From assembly GCA_017534595.1 (NCBI GenBank), contig JAFXVY010000085.1, forward strand, positions 1 to 48,586: a stretch of DNA of 48,586 bases, read 5' to 3'. Within the stretch, counting starts at the first letter, position 1; every line of letters begins with the position of its first letter. Below the pieces are notes generated by a model. It saw only the letters and a list, made by a program, of their open reading frames with translations. It did no database searches and had not been told where the DNA came from. Position numbers and translations under genes: made by a program. Source of the stretch: Ruminococcus sp. Its GTDB lineage: Bacteria > Bacillota > Clostridia > Oscillospirales > Ruminococcaceae. Of this stretch, positions 35,303 through 44,100 are shown one piece after another.

Positions 35303-37702
35303 ATGAAAATGGCTGACAGAAAAATCAAAAAAGCAATAACGTTTGCCCTCGTCCTTAGTATGATGATGCCTCTCGGTTCGATGGCCGCCTCTTCAACAGA
35401 GGATGCGGCAGAGCAGGCCACCGCGGATTCCGCAGCGGAGACCGCGGATACCGCTGACAGCGGTGAAGCAGAGGAACCCGAGACCGGCAAGAAGAACAAG
35501 CTTGCCGAAAGGATCACCGACGAAGAAGCGGTAGCCCTCTGCGAGGAGGTCGCTTCCAATGAGTATATGAAGCTCTATATGGACTCCAAGAACGACAGAT
35601 GGGGCGTCTATGTGATCAAGTCGGGTACCTACCTCTGGAGCTCGCCTATTAACGTCAAGGCAGAGGACGGTATCGTGGATACCGCCAAGAACGCCATGAT
35701 GAAGGATGCCAAGCGTAAGCAGATCGGCTCGAGCGCAGCTATCAAGGTGGCCGACCTCAGACAGGAGAAGAGGTCAGAGTCCCCCGCTCCCGATTATTCG
35801 ACCAAGGCAGCAGTCAAGTACTCCAAGGAAAACGGCGGCTTCGCTATCAGATACAACTATAAGGGTCAGGGCGTAGAATTCACTATGCACGTAACTCTTG
35901 AGGACGATCATGTGTATGCCTATGTGGATACTGTCGAGATCCAGGAGGCAAATACAAGTACGACCGACGGTAAGATCCTTACCAAGCTCCAGATCGCTCC
36001 CGCCTTCGGCGCCGTGGCAGGCACCGACAACAACGGCGATCCCGTTGACGGCTATATGATAGTTCCCGACGGAAGCGGTGCCGTTATCAACTATAACAAC
36101 GGCAAGACAAATTACTCCGAGTATTCTCAGCTGATCTACGGCAGAGACTATACTCCCGTACCGCTCAACGCTCCCCGTGTTACCGAGCAGGCTTATATGC
36201 CCGTTATGGCATCGGTATCCGGAAACAACGGATTCGTGGCGGTCGTGTCCGACGGCGATGCCTTCTGCTATGCAAAGGCTAAGGTCAGCGGGCAGGACAG
36301 CCAGGTGTATAACAACTGCTACTTCGAGTTTGAAGTACGAAGCTCCGACTCCTTCTTTATGAGCGGCGATAACTCCAATAAGATCAACGTCTTTGAGAAG
36401 GGCGATATCAAGACCGACCGCTTCGGCATCAAGTATTACCCCATAAGCAACAGCGAGGGCATCAACTACGCCGACTGCGCTGCGGTCTACAGAAATTACC
36501 TCATCAAGGAAAAGGGTCTTACCTCCAAGGTAACAAGCGACTATAACAAGCTCTATCTCGACCTCTACGGCGGCGTGCTCAAGAGAACTTCGATCCTCGG
36601 ACTTCCGTTCAACCTCAAGACCGAGATCACAGGCTTCGATCAGGCCGGCGAGATACTCCAGAAGCTCAAGGACCTCGGCGTTGACGAAACTATCGTCGAT
36701 TACAATGACTGGACCAATAAGTCCATCAAGCAGACGATCTCCACCAGCGCATCCGCTTCGGGTACTCTGGGCGGCAACGGAGATTTCGAGGACCTCAGAA
36801 AGACTGCAGGCACCGAGATCTTCGGTACCATGGATAACTTCATGATGAAGTCCGGTACCTGGGGCTACCTCACCTTCTCCAATACCGCAACGAGGATCTC
36901 CAACGAGTATTCCAGACAGGTAGAGTACAGCCCCGCATTCGGCGTGGCACTCAAGGGCGTGGCTCCCGCACTCGTGGCTCCGAGGACCTACGAAAAGATC
37001 TTCGATGAGATGATCGAGAGCTATAAGGACGAGGGTATCAATGCCATAGGCTTCGGAAGACTCTCCTCCAAGCTCGTGAGCGACTTCTCCACCAAGAGCG
37101 GCGCTTCAAGAAACGACGCCATGAATATCCTCATAAACGGCTACTCCAAGGCCGCAAGCGAGGTCGGCTCGGTAATTTGCGACGGCGCCAATGCGTTCCT
37201 GCTCCCCTATGCTTCCCAGGTAACTGATGTTCCGGTATACTCCAGCGGCTTCAATATCACCGACTACGATATACCGTTCTATCAGATGGTTGTTCACGGC
37301 TATGTGCCTTATTCCACAAAGCCTATCAACGCAAGCTCCAATACCGGCGAGACCTTTATGCTCGGACTTGCGGCAGGCTCGGCTATCCACTACGATATGA
37401 CATACGAAGAAGCGGCAACGCTCCAGGATACCGATTACGACGTGCTCTATTACTCCAACTACGAGGGCTGGATCGAAATGGCAGCAGATCAGTATAAGAT
37501 CGCCGACGAGCTGCTCTCGCCCGTCTCGGATATGATCATCTCCAAGTATGAGATCTCCGAGGACGGAAACGTGCTTACCACCACCTATTCCAAGGACGGT
37601 AAGAACGTAGTGGTAGAGATAGATAAGGCAAATGCAGTTGCAAAGATCGACGGCAAGACCATTGATATGGCTCATGCCATTGAAGGAGGTGTGGAAGGCT
37701 GA
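35303..37702 (+). CDS. DUF5696-like exoprotein
   Basis: A 799-residue secreted protein. A signal peptide (about 1-28, ALVLSMMMPLGSMA) is followed by an acidic Ala/Glu/Asp linker (29-65) and no lipobox. The large part has a beta-sandwich-like front (about 70-310) with the hallmark YMIVPDGSGAVINYNNGK, and an alpha/beta back (about 380-760) with features of a TIM-barrel glycoside-hydrolase-like fold (VDYNDWTNKS, DGANAFLLPYAS). I recognise it as DUF5696-like, but no catalytic pair can be assigned. Its stop overlaps the next start (TGATG). Confidence 0.75.
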   Translation: MKMADRKIKKAITFALVLSMMMPLGSMAASSTEDAAEQATADSAAETADTADSGEAEEPETGKKNKLAERITDEEAVALCEEVASNEYMKLYMDSKNDRWGVYVIKSGTYLWSSPINVKAEDGIVDTAKNAMMKDAKRKQIGSSAAIKVADLRQEKRSESPAPDYSTKAAVKYSKENGGFAIRYNYKGQGVEFTMHVTLEDDHVYAYVDTVEIQEANTSTTDGKILTKLQIAPAFGAVAGTDNNGDPVDGYMIVPDGSGAVINYNNGKTNYSEYSQLIYGRDYTPVPLNAPRVTEQAYMPVMASVSGNNGFVAVVSDGDAFCYAKAKVSGQDSQVYNNCYFEFEVRSSDSFFMSGDNSNKINVFEKGDIKTDRFGIKYYPISNSEGINYADCAAVYRNYLIKEKGLTSKVTSDYNKLYLDLYGGVLKRTSILGLPFNLKTEITGFDQAGEILQKLKDLGVDETIVDYNDWTNKSIKQTISTSASASGTLGGNGDFEDLRKTAGTEIFGTMDNFMMKSGTWGYLTFSNTATRISNEYSRQVEYSPAFGVALKGVAPALVAPRTYEKIFDEMIESYKDEGINAIGFGRLSSKLVSDFSTKSGASRNDAMNILINGYSKAASEVGSVICDGANAFLLPYASQVTDVPVYSSGFNITDYDIPFYQMVVHGYVPYSTKPINASSNTGETFMLGLAAGSAIHYDMTYEEAATLQDTDYDVLYYSNYEGWIEMAADQYKIADELLSPVSDMIISKYEISEDGNVLTTTYSKDGKNVVVEIDKANAVAKIDGKTIDMAHAIEGGVEG

Positions 37703-38841
37703 TGAGTGAGTATGAAAAGGACCTGCTCGAACAGGCGGAGGATGCTGCCGAAGAGGCAGAGGAGACCGTCGGGGAAGTGACCGAGGAAGCGCAGGAGGCA
37801 GAAGAGGCTGTTGAAGCAGTCATCGCCGAAGACGCCGAAGACGCCGAGGACGCTTATGAGTATGCCGGGTCTTCCGCAGCTGAGGCAGCTGCCGAGGTAA
37901 GCTATGAGGAGCCTCCCGCAAGAAACTCCAAGAAGCAGAAGGGCGCAAGGATCTCCTACGAGAGAAAGAAGCGCCTCTACGGCTACGGCTTTATCGCCCT
38001 CTGGATAATCGGTACGCTCTATTTCTTCATCTACCCGCTGATCGTTTCGATAGTTTATTCCTTCAACAAGACAACTGTCGGCGAGGGCGGAATGGAGCTC
38101 AAGAACATAGGCTTCGACAACTACGTCAATGCTTTCAGGCACGACACCAACTACACCAAGGCGCTCGTTGACACCCTCTCGAGCACCGCACTCAAAACAC
38201 CTCTGATCCTCGTATTCTCGATATTCATCGCTGTAATACTCAATCAGAAGTTCAGAGGAAGAACCTTCGCAAGAGCCGTATTCTTCCTCCCCGTTATCAT
38301 CGCCACCGGTCCTGTTATCGATATCATCAACGGCAACATGAGCACCACCGGTACCTCCGGCAACGCTGAGCAGTTCTCTACACTCTTCGAGGCCAACCTC
38401 GTTGACGAGCTGCTGGAATTCCTCGGTATCTATAACATAAGCGACAGGCTGACGGAGATAATAAATACTCTGACGTCGGAGATCTTCAACCTCGTGTGGA
38501 ACTCGGGTATCCAGATACTCCTGTTCCTCTCGGCACTGCAGGGAATACCGTTCTCTGCAAAGGAAGCCGCTCAGATGGAGGGTGCAACTTCGTGGGAGTA
38601 TTTCTGGAAGATCACGATCCCCTATATCAGCCCTCAGATACTGACCTGCCTTGTCTATACGGTTGTCGATTCGTTCGTTGACCCCGGCAACCAGGTAATG
38701 GAAATCGTAATCGGCAAGGCTAATCAGTGGGAGCACGGATACATGGCCGCAATGGCATGGGCTTACTTCCTGATCATCGGTATCGCTCTGGCGATCATCG
38801 TAGCGATCGTTAATAAGTTCATTTACTATGAAGTAGAGTAA
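37702..38841 (+). CDS. MalF-like permease with long acidic N-terminal extension (second pair)
   Basis: A 379-residue permease. Residues 1-75 are extremely acidic (Glu/Ala/Asp repeats such as EAEEAVEAVIAEDAEDAEDA) and precede a basic stretch KKQKGAR; no standard MalF has this. The membrane part starts near residue 94 (IALWIIGTLYFFIYPLIVSI). The EAA loop is KEAAQMEGATSWEYFWKIT with PYISPQ after it. Start overlaps the DUF5696 stop. The acidic part faces the cytoplasm, so it could contact ATPases or ribosomes. Confidence 0.9.
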   Translation: MSEYEKDLLEQAEDAAEEAEETVGEVTEEAQEAEEAVEAVIAEDAEDAEDAYEYAGSSAAEAAAEVSYEEPPARNSKKQKGARISYERKKRLYGYGFIALWIIGTLYFFIYPLIVSIVYSFNKTTVGEGGMELKNIGFDNYVNAFRHDTNYTKALVDTLSSTALKTPLILVFSIFIAVILNQKFRGRTFARAVFFLPVIIATGPVIDIINGNMSTTGTSGNAEQFSTLFEANLVDELLEFLGIYNISDRLTEIINTLTSEIFNLVWNSGIQILLFLSALQGIPFSAKEAAQMEGATSWEYFWKITIPYISPQILTCLVYTVVDSFVDPGNQVMEIVIGKANQWEHGYMAAMAWAYFLIIGIALAIIVAIVNKFIYYEVE

Positions 38842-38853
38842 GGGGGGATAACA

Positions 38854-39879
38854 GTGGCAACCAAAAAGGAAGAAAAACAGTTTGAAAAAGAACGCAAGGC
38901 TGCTAACAAAGCCCGCCTGAAAAGGATGAAGGAGGAGGGCATTGAAAAGTACCTTACCCCCGAACAGATCCGATACAACAGGAACAAGAGGATCATCGGC
39001 GCGATCTGGCCGATATTCAGATTTCTGATCCTGTTCGGACTTTGCTTCGTTATCCTCTATCCCCTGATCTATATGCTTTCAACAGCATTCAGACCCAGTG
39101 AGCAGATGAACGACCCGTCGGTAGTATGGCTGCCCAAGAGCCTGACGCTCCAGAACATCAAAGAGACCTGGGATGTTATGGACTTCGGCGCAACGGTAGG
39201 CACTACCTTAAGAATGAACGTTATATCGTCCATTCTCCAGGTTATCACCTGCGCGATCACCGGCTACGGCTTCGCAAGATTCCAGTTCAAGTTCAAGAAG
39301 CTGCTCTTTGCGATAGTAGTTATGATGATCATAGTTCCCCCTCAGATCATCACCATCCCGCTGTTCATGCAGTTCAGATTCTTCTTCGGAAGCACGAGCA
39401 TCTCGCTGATCGACACCGGTTGGGCGATGTATCTGCCGGCGATGTTTGCAAACGGAATCAGAGCCGGTCTGTTCATCTTCATATTCAGGCAGTTCTTCAG
39501 AGGTCTGCCGAAGGAGCTTGAAGATGCTGCATATCTTGACGGCTGCGGGCCGTTCAAGACATTCCTTGTCATCATGGTACCTAACGCGAAGACATCTTTC
39601 CTGACGGTATTCCTGTTCTCGATCGTATGGTACTGGAACGACTTCTATGTATCGAGCTCATTCTTCAACAACACGAAGACGGTAGCGCTGATGTTAAAGA
39701 ACCTTGACGCGCAGCTGCGAGTTAAGCTGTTCAACAACCAGGCGGTATCGACGAGACAGATAATCGTATGGCTTGAAGCCGGATGTGTACTTTCGATAAC
39801 GCCGCTGCTTGTAATGTATGTATTCCTGCAACGGTACTTCATTGAAGGTATTGAACGTTCGGGTATTACGGGTATGTAA
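38854..39879 (+). CDS. MalG-like permease (second pair)
   Basis: A 341-residue permease with GTG start after AGGGGGG. The N-terminus is long and basic (about 50 residues), then helix 1 is FLILFGLCFVILYPLIYMLS. The EAA loop reads EDAAYLDGCGPFKTFLVIM then VPNAKTS, so one alanine-to-aspartate style change is seen. It closes the locus. A terminator begins 12 bases after the stop. Confidence 0.91.
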   Translation: MATKKEEKQFEKERKAANKARLKRMKEEGIEKYLTPEQIRYNRNKRIIGAIWPIFRFLILFGLCFVILYPLIYMLSTAFRPSEQMNDPSVVWLPKSLTLQNIKETWDVMDFGATVGTTLRMNVISSILQVITCAITGYGFARFQFKFKKLLFAIVVMMIIVPPQIITIPLFMQFRFFFGSTSISLIDTGWAMYLPAMFANGIRAGLFIFIFRQFFRGLPKELEDAAYLDGCGPFKTFLVIMVPNAKTSFLTVFLFSIVWYWNDFYVSSSFFNNTKTVALMLKNLDAQLRVKLFNNQAVSTRQIIVWLEAGCVLSITPLLVMYVFLQRYFIEGIERSGITGM

Positions 39880-39890
39880 AAAACAACATA

Positions 39891-39920
39891 AAGGAGCTGC
39901 ATTATGCGGCTCCTTTTTTT
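39891..39920 (+). terminator. Strong rho-independent terminator after the transport locus
   Basis: AAGGAGCTGC (39891-39900) pairs with GCGGCTCCTT (39906-39915), one wobble pair, loop ATTAT, then a T-run to 39920. Confidence 0.92.
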
Positions 39921-40175
39921 GTCCCGCAGGATGTGTGAAAGTGCCCCTCCGAATGGGTTGGGAAGCGGATCACCCGAAGGGGTTCGGGGGCGACCGGAAA
40001 GCCCCCGAGACAGGGCGGGCGCAGAACTTTCGGCCTATACGAAGTTAAGAGCGTGAATTGCAGAACAGCTTACGGTCTTATTTAACGCCGCGGCGCGCCC
40101 ACACAGCACGTCGCCCGCAGACAGTTAAGCGACCAGAGGGAGCGTGACGCGAATTGCGCCGTCCGCGCCGAGGAC
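39921..40175. other. Intergenic DNA leading into repeat copy B
   Basis: No gene is visible. The stretch contains GC-rich snap-back pieces, for example GAAGGGGTTCGGGGGCGACC and GCCCCCGAGAC near 39974-40013, in the style of the dispersed repeat but not alignable to copy A. Confidence 0.4.
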
Positions 40176-40549
40176 CCGGACGGAATTACCTCGGATGCGT
40201 TCGCATCCTCACTATTCCTGTGCCTGCGGGCGACGAACTGCCTTGACGGCGCTGCGAATAATTGTCCCCGAAGCATAGCAAAATAACAAGGCGCTTGTGC
40301 CCTTTGGATTTTGGGCGCAGCGCCTTGTTTGTATTGAGTTATTTGTGCCTGCGGAGCCGTGCGAGGGCTCTGCCCTCGACCCGCGAGGAGGGCTCTGCCC
40401 CCTCGACCCCCGCAAGGGGACCGAGTCCCCTTGACCCCAAGTCGCTTCGCGTTTGGGTCTTGCACTTTGTTCAGCCCGCCGTCAAACCGAAGTGCTTTTC
40501 CTGCACTCCATAAACCAAAGGCGGAAATACGCCGTCCGCGTTAGGACCC
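40176..40549. repeat. Dispersed intergenic repeat, copy B
   Basis: Collinear with 74-440. Shared landmarks are listed under copy A. It ends with a duplicated CGTCCGCGTTAGGAC (40533-40547 and 40549-40563). Short open frames here have low-complexity, shifting compositions and are not credible genes. Confidence 0.85.
40285..40329. terminator. Long hairpin inside repeat copy B
   Basis: AACAAGGCGCTTGTGCCC (40285-40302) pairs with GGGCGCAGCGCCTTGTT (40313-40329) with one bulged base. It is the third copy of the GCGC hairpin in the window. Confidence 0.6.
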
Positions 40550-40612
40550 GTCCGCGTTAGGACTCTGTGCGTTTCTTCTGTTTCAGAACGTGCATTTTCT
40601 CTTGTTTCCCCC

Positions 40613-40641
40613 TTGATTTGCCCGAATAATTGTGGTATAAT
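40613..40641 (+). promoter_or_regulatory. Predicted sigma-A promoter for the DHHW gene
   Basis: TTGATT (40613-40618) and TATAAT (40636-40641), 17-base spacing, 42 bases upstream of the start codon. Confidence 0.8.
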
Positions 40642-40682
40642 ATAGAACGATAGCATTTTTTCTGCCCGAAAGGAGTATAATA

Positions 40683-41846
40683 ATGAAAAAGTATCTGGCC
40701 TCCCTCGCCGCCGCAGCCCTCACCCTCTCCCTCGTGAGCTGCGGTAACAGTATCGGCGAGAACAGTGAGCTTACTACTAAACATACCGTCACCTCTGTCC
40801 CCCTCGAAACAGAAGTACCCCCCGCCGAAACCTCTGTCCCAACTACCGAAACTATCACGGAGACTACTACCGAGATCACCGAGCCGGTACCCGAAACAAC
40901 TGTCTCTACCGTCCTCCCCCTCGAGGAAATGATGCCCTCCTACGGCGAGTGGGCTAAGAATAATATCATCATCGCCGACAGATATGAGGGCGATAAGGTA
41001 AGAGCCCTGCTCTCGTTCTATTCTACCGAAAGCATCGGCCAGACCTATGCCGAAATGATAAACCGCTATAAGGAAATGGTCGGCAGCAGCGTCAATGTCT
41101 ATAATATGAGCGTGCCCCTCGCCTCGGCTTTCTATATGCCGCCCGATATGGCCGACGCCTACGACGACCAGAGCCAGGCTATCAAGGATCTCGGCAAGTA
41201 CCTCAGCTCGGATGTTACCAACGTGGATCTCATCGACGTGCTGAACAAGCACCTCGCCGAATATATCTATTCCCGTACCGACCACCATTGGCAGCCCCTC
41301 GGCGCATATTATGCAGCCCAGTATTTCTGCCAGCTCGCCGGCGTTCCCTCGGCTCCCCTCGACAGCTACGAGCAGTGTAAGATAGAGGGCTTCGGCGGCA
41401 CGATGAACTATTTCAGCGGCTATGTCAAGGAGCTCGGAGACCACCCCGATACCTTCTATTATTATAAGCCCGCCAATGACTATACCGTTACCTATTACGA
41501 CAGCTGGTTCTCAAACGGCGTAGTGGACGACCTGTTCTATGACTGGGTCTCCGGCGACGGCTGCTATTCCGCTATCATGGGCGGCGACCGCAATATCACC
41601 GAGATCAAGACCGATGTCGGCAACGGCAGATGCCTCGTGCTCATCAAGGACAGCTACGGAAACGCCCTCGTGCCTTTCTTTGTGGGCAGCTTCGAGAAGA
41701 TCTATGTCGTTGATTTCAGATATGTCGATATCTCCATGAAGGAGCTGTTCGAGAGGATCGGCGTCACCGACGTGCTGTTCGGAATGTCGGTGTCCAGCGG
41801 CTATACCCCCGGCCAGATCCAGCTCATGAGCGATATGATGGAGTAA
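40683..41846 (+). CDS. DHHW-family lipoprotein (SGNH-like)
   Basis: A 387-residue lipoprotein: signal peptide with lipobox LVSCG, then a Thr/Pro/Glu-rich linker (about 25-75). The domain carries the namesake TDHHWQPLGAYYAAQYF near 200 and IKDSYGNALVPFF near 323, as in AlgX/DltD-related SGNH proteins that act on surface polysaccharide acylation. The DHHW aspartate and histidine and the serine in KDSYGN are candidate catalytic residues. AAAGGAG precedes the ATG. Confidence 0.87.
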   Translation: MKKYLASLAAAALTLSLVSCGNSIGENSELTTKHTVTSVPLETEVPPAETSVPTTETITETTTEITEPVPETTVSTVLPLEEMMPSYGEWAKNNIIIADRYEGDKVRALLSFYSTESIGQTYAEMINRYKEMVGSSVNVYNMSVPLASAFYMPPDMADAYDDQSQAIKDLGKYLSSDVTNVDLIDVLNKHLAEYIYSRTDHHWQPLGAYYAAQYFCQLAGVPSAPLDSYEQCKIEGFGGTMNYFSGYVKELGDHPDTFYYYKPANDYTVTYYDSWFSNGVVDDLFYDWVSGDGCYSAIMGGDRNITEIKTDVGNGRCLVLIKDSYGNALVPFFVGSFEKIYVVDFRYVDISMKELFERIGVTDVLFGMSVSSGYTPGQIQLMSDMME

Positions 41847-41859
41847 AGAGCATTGTCTC

Positions 41860-41888
41860 TTTACAAATGTGAAGCTTTGTGTTATAAT
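41860..41888 (+). promoter_or_regulatory. Predicted sigma-A promoter for the SLOG-LCP-PII group
   Basis: TTTACA (41860-41865) and TATAAT (41883-41888), 17-base spacing, 63 bases before the next start. Confidence 0.75.
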
Positions 41889-41951
41889 AATATAGATGAC
41901 CGTTTTCTGACTTATCCCGCGTGATGCGGCAGGCGAAAGGAGCTTTCGGGG

Positions 41952-42503
41952 ATGTCTGTGCCGAATGACATTGTAAAAGCAAAGACCTGCTGCTTTACGG
42001 GTCACCGGGGCAGAGACCTGCCCTTCGGCGGCGACCGTAACAGCGTCGGGATGAAAAATCTGATAAGCGTGCTCTACCTCAAGATCGAGGAGGCGGAGAA
42101 GGACGGCTTCGATACCTTCATCTCCGGCATGGCCGACGGCGTCGATATGATCTGCGCCGAGATAGTCTACGATCTTATGCAGCAGGGTCACGGTATCAGG
42201 CTGATATGCGCCGTGCCCTACCCGGGGCAGAGCAGAGAGATCAAAAATCTCCGGGACAGATATCTCTACGGCCTGCTGACCGGGAGCTGCCCCACGCTGT
42301 TTGTCTCCGGGTCATACAGCAAGGATTGCTATAAGGAAAGAAATCAGTTCATGGTGGACAGCTCTTCGCGGATAATAGCCGTGCTGAAGAATAAGGAGAA
42401 GGGCTCGGGCACGATACAGACGATCAATATGGCCAAGCGCGCCGGGATCGACTGCCGCATCGTCCGGCTCGACGATAACCCGCTGTTCTATATCGGAAGC
42501 TGA
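41952..42503 (+). CDS. SLOG family protein (DUF1273/YpsA-like)
   Basis: A 183-residue Rossmann-like protein with the SLOG pattern CCFTGHRGRDLP at the N-terminus, GFDTFISGMADGVDMICAEI and ICAVPYPGQ, then a later NMAKRAGI segment. SLOG domains bind nucleotides or related ligands. Bacillus YpsA is implicated in cell division. GAAAGGAG lies upstream. It heads a three-gene group with an LCP-like and a PII-like protein. Confidence 0.85.
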   Translation: MSVPNDIVKAKTCCFTGHRGRDLPFGGDRNSVGMKNLISVLYLKIEEAEKDGFDTFISGMADGVDMICAEIVYDLMQQGHGIRLICAVPYPGQSREIKNLRDRYLYGLLTGSCPTLFVSGSYSKDCYKERNQFMVDSSSRIIAVLKNKEKGSGTIQTINMAKRAGIDCRIVRLDDNPLFYIGS

Positions 42504-42546
42504 CAGATATGCCGCCGCCCGGCATCAGAAGGAGTTTGTATAAAAG

Positions 42547-43485
42547 ATGGCTAAGACAAAAAAGAAAAAGTCCCAGGCGCCTGTGGCACTGGTCTATTTT
42601 CTGACACTGCTGCTGTTTATGGCGATCTTCGCCTTTATTGCGACAAAGCTGCTCAAAAAGGTCACCTTTGATAAGACCTCGAGCACGACCGATACCGTGC
42701 GCACCGATCACAGCTTCAGCCTTATGTTCGCAAGAACAAACCAGATGGGCTCGCTGTGCGACGTCGCAGTGTATAAGGTCATCCCCGAGGAGAACCATGT
42801 TATAATCGTTCCGCTGCCTGCGGAGACAGTTGACAGCAGCACCGGAAAGCTCTTCAAGGAGACCTATATCTCCGGCGGCATCACGAACCTCAAGCAGTCG
42901 GTGGAGCAGACGCTCAATATAAGCATAGACCATTACGTTACCGTGAGCGAAGGTGCATTTGAAAGCATCTTCGATATCATCGGCGGAGTCATCTTCACCC
43001 CGTCCGAGGAGCTTTACCGTATCTCCGAAAATGACGACGAGGCGGATATCTCCTACCGCGCCGGCATACCCGTGGAGCTGACCGCAAGGCAGGCAAGGAT
43101 ACTGCTCGCTTCGGGTCTGCTGCCCGAGGGCAAGAAATCCGAGCAGGATCTCTTCGCCTCGATACTTAACCAGCTTACGGTCAATGCCTTCCAGCAGGCG
43201 ACACTTACCAAGAATTCTCTCGACAATATTTTCAATAAGCTCGTCAACGGCGGCCAGACCGACTATACCAATGCCGACTACCGCGAGAACAAACCCTATC
43301 TGACAGAGCTGCTCGATAAGAATATCAAGCCGGTGCTTCTCAAGAAGCCCGACGGCGAGTGGAAAGAGGATGACCGCTTCGTCATCGCTCAGACCTTTAT
43401 GAACGAGCTCGCCGAGGTCTACGGTATCAAAGCCGTCAACGGCGGCGCCGCACTTACCGCAGACGATGCCTCGCAAACAGATTGA
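42547..43485 (+). CDS. LCP-like (LytR-CpsA-Psr) membrane protein, probably non-catalytic
   Basis: A 312-residue protein with a basic N-terminus, one membrane helix (about 14-35) and an extracellular domain with LCP topology: FKETYISGGITNLKQSVEQT and a downstream FESIFDIIGGV (classic GGV turn). LCP enzymes attach wall polymers, using Arg and Asp residues in RTD and PRD motifs. Here those read RTNQM and PLPAET, so key Asp and Arg residues are gone. A regulatory or binding role is more likely than ligase activity. Confidence 0.7.
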   Translation: MAKTKKKKSQAPVALVYFLTLLLFMAIFAFIATKLLKKVTFDKTSSTTDTVRTDHSFSLMFARTNQMGSLCDVAVYKVIPEENHVIIVPLPAETVDSSTGKLFKETYISGGITNLKQSVEQTLNISIDHYVTVSEGAFESIFDIIGGVIFTPSEELYRISENDDEADISYRAGIPVELTARQARILLASGLLPEGKKSEQDLFASILNQLTVNAFQQATLTKNSLDNIFNKLVNGGQTDYTNADYRENKPYLTELLDKNIKPVLLKKPDGEWKEDDRFVIAQTFMNELAEVYGIKAVNGGAALTADDASQTD

Positions 43486-43500
43486 CAGGAGGTCTTTTAT

Positions 43501-43881
43501 TTGAAGCTGATGGTCCTGATACTCAATAAGCTCGATGCGCTCGAGTATTTGCTCGAGGGGCTCTCCGCAGCCGGCATCGGCGGCGCTACCATAATCGAAT
43601 CCTCCGGTATGGCGATGACGCTGTCCAGGTTCGACAGCTCCTTCGTCAGCGCTTCGATCAGAGCACTGTTCAGCTCCGCCGACGACGAGGATAACCGCAC
43701 GATCCTCTCGGTCATCAGGGACGATCAGCTCGAGATCGCAAGAAAGGTCATCTATTCCACGGTCGGGGATCTGTCAATGCCGAATACAGGCGTGCTCTTC
43801 ACGATGCCCATCGACTTCGCCGAGGGCATACGCAAGAACCGGAACACCATAAGAAGCACCGAGGAGGCCAATGAAGGCTGA
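43501..43881 (+). CDS. PII-like (GlnB/CutA-fold) protein
   Basis: A 126-residue protein starting with TTG after AGGAGG. The N-terminus (KLMVLILNKLDALEYLLEGL, then GIGGATIIESSGMA) follows the PII pattern of strand, helix and strand, but the Gly-Arg-Gly loop and T-loop tyrosine are missing. Next is a helix/strand pair around RTILSVIRDDQLEIARKVI. It ends the SLOG-LCP group with a 15-base gap. A nucleotide-sensing role is inferred from fold only. Confidence 0.65.
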   Translation: MKLMVLILNKLDALEYLLEGLSAAGIGGATIIESSGMAMTLSRFDSSFVSASIRALFSSADDEDNRTILSVIRDDQLEIARKVIYSTVGDLSMPNTGVLFTMPIDFAEGIRKNRNTIRSTEEANEG

Positions 43882-43940
43882 AATACGGGATAAGTTCACA
43901 AAAAATTAACCAAAATGTCCCAAAAAACAGCCTCACCCCC

Positions 43941-43969
43941 TTGAAAAGTGCGAAAGAACGTGGTATAAT
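43941..43969 (+). promoter_or_regulatory. nusA: Predicted sigma-A promoter for nusA
   Basis: TTGAAA (43941-43946) and TATAAT (43964-43969), 17-base spacing. Confidence 0.8.
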
Positions 43970-43979
43970 ATATCATGAT

Positions 43980-44060
43980 ATTGGAGAAAGGCTGGAAGAC
44001 AAAAGTTCCGGTCTTTTTTATTGCTCCGGTTTACGGAGCGCATCAATAGGTATGAATATG
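43980..44060 (+). promoter_or_regulatory. Structured 5' leader of nusA
   Basis: AAGAC (43996-44000) can pair with GTCTT (44011-44015), which runs into T's, a weak attenuator shape. A second hairpin GCTCCG-GTTTA-CGGAGC occupies 44023-44039. Transcription-factor operons often have attenuating leaders; whether this is related to the known rimP leader RNA cannot be judged here. Confidence 0.4.
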
Positions 44061-44100
44061 AGCAGGGCGAGCCTTGCAGTGAAAGGAATGGTTGAGAAAA

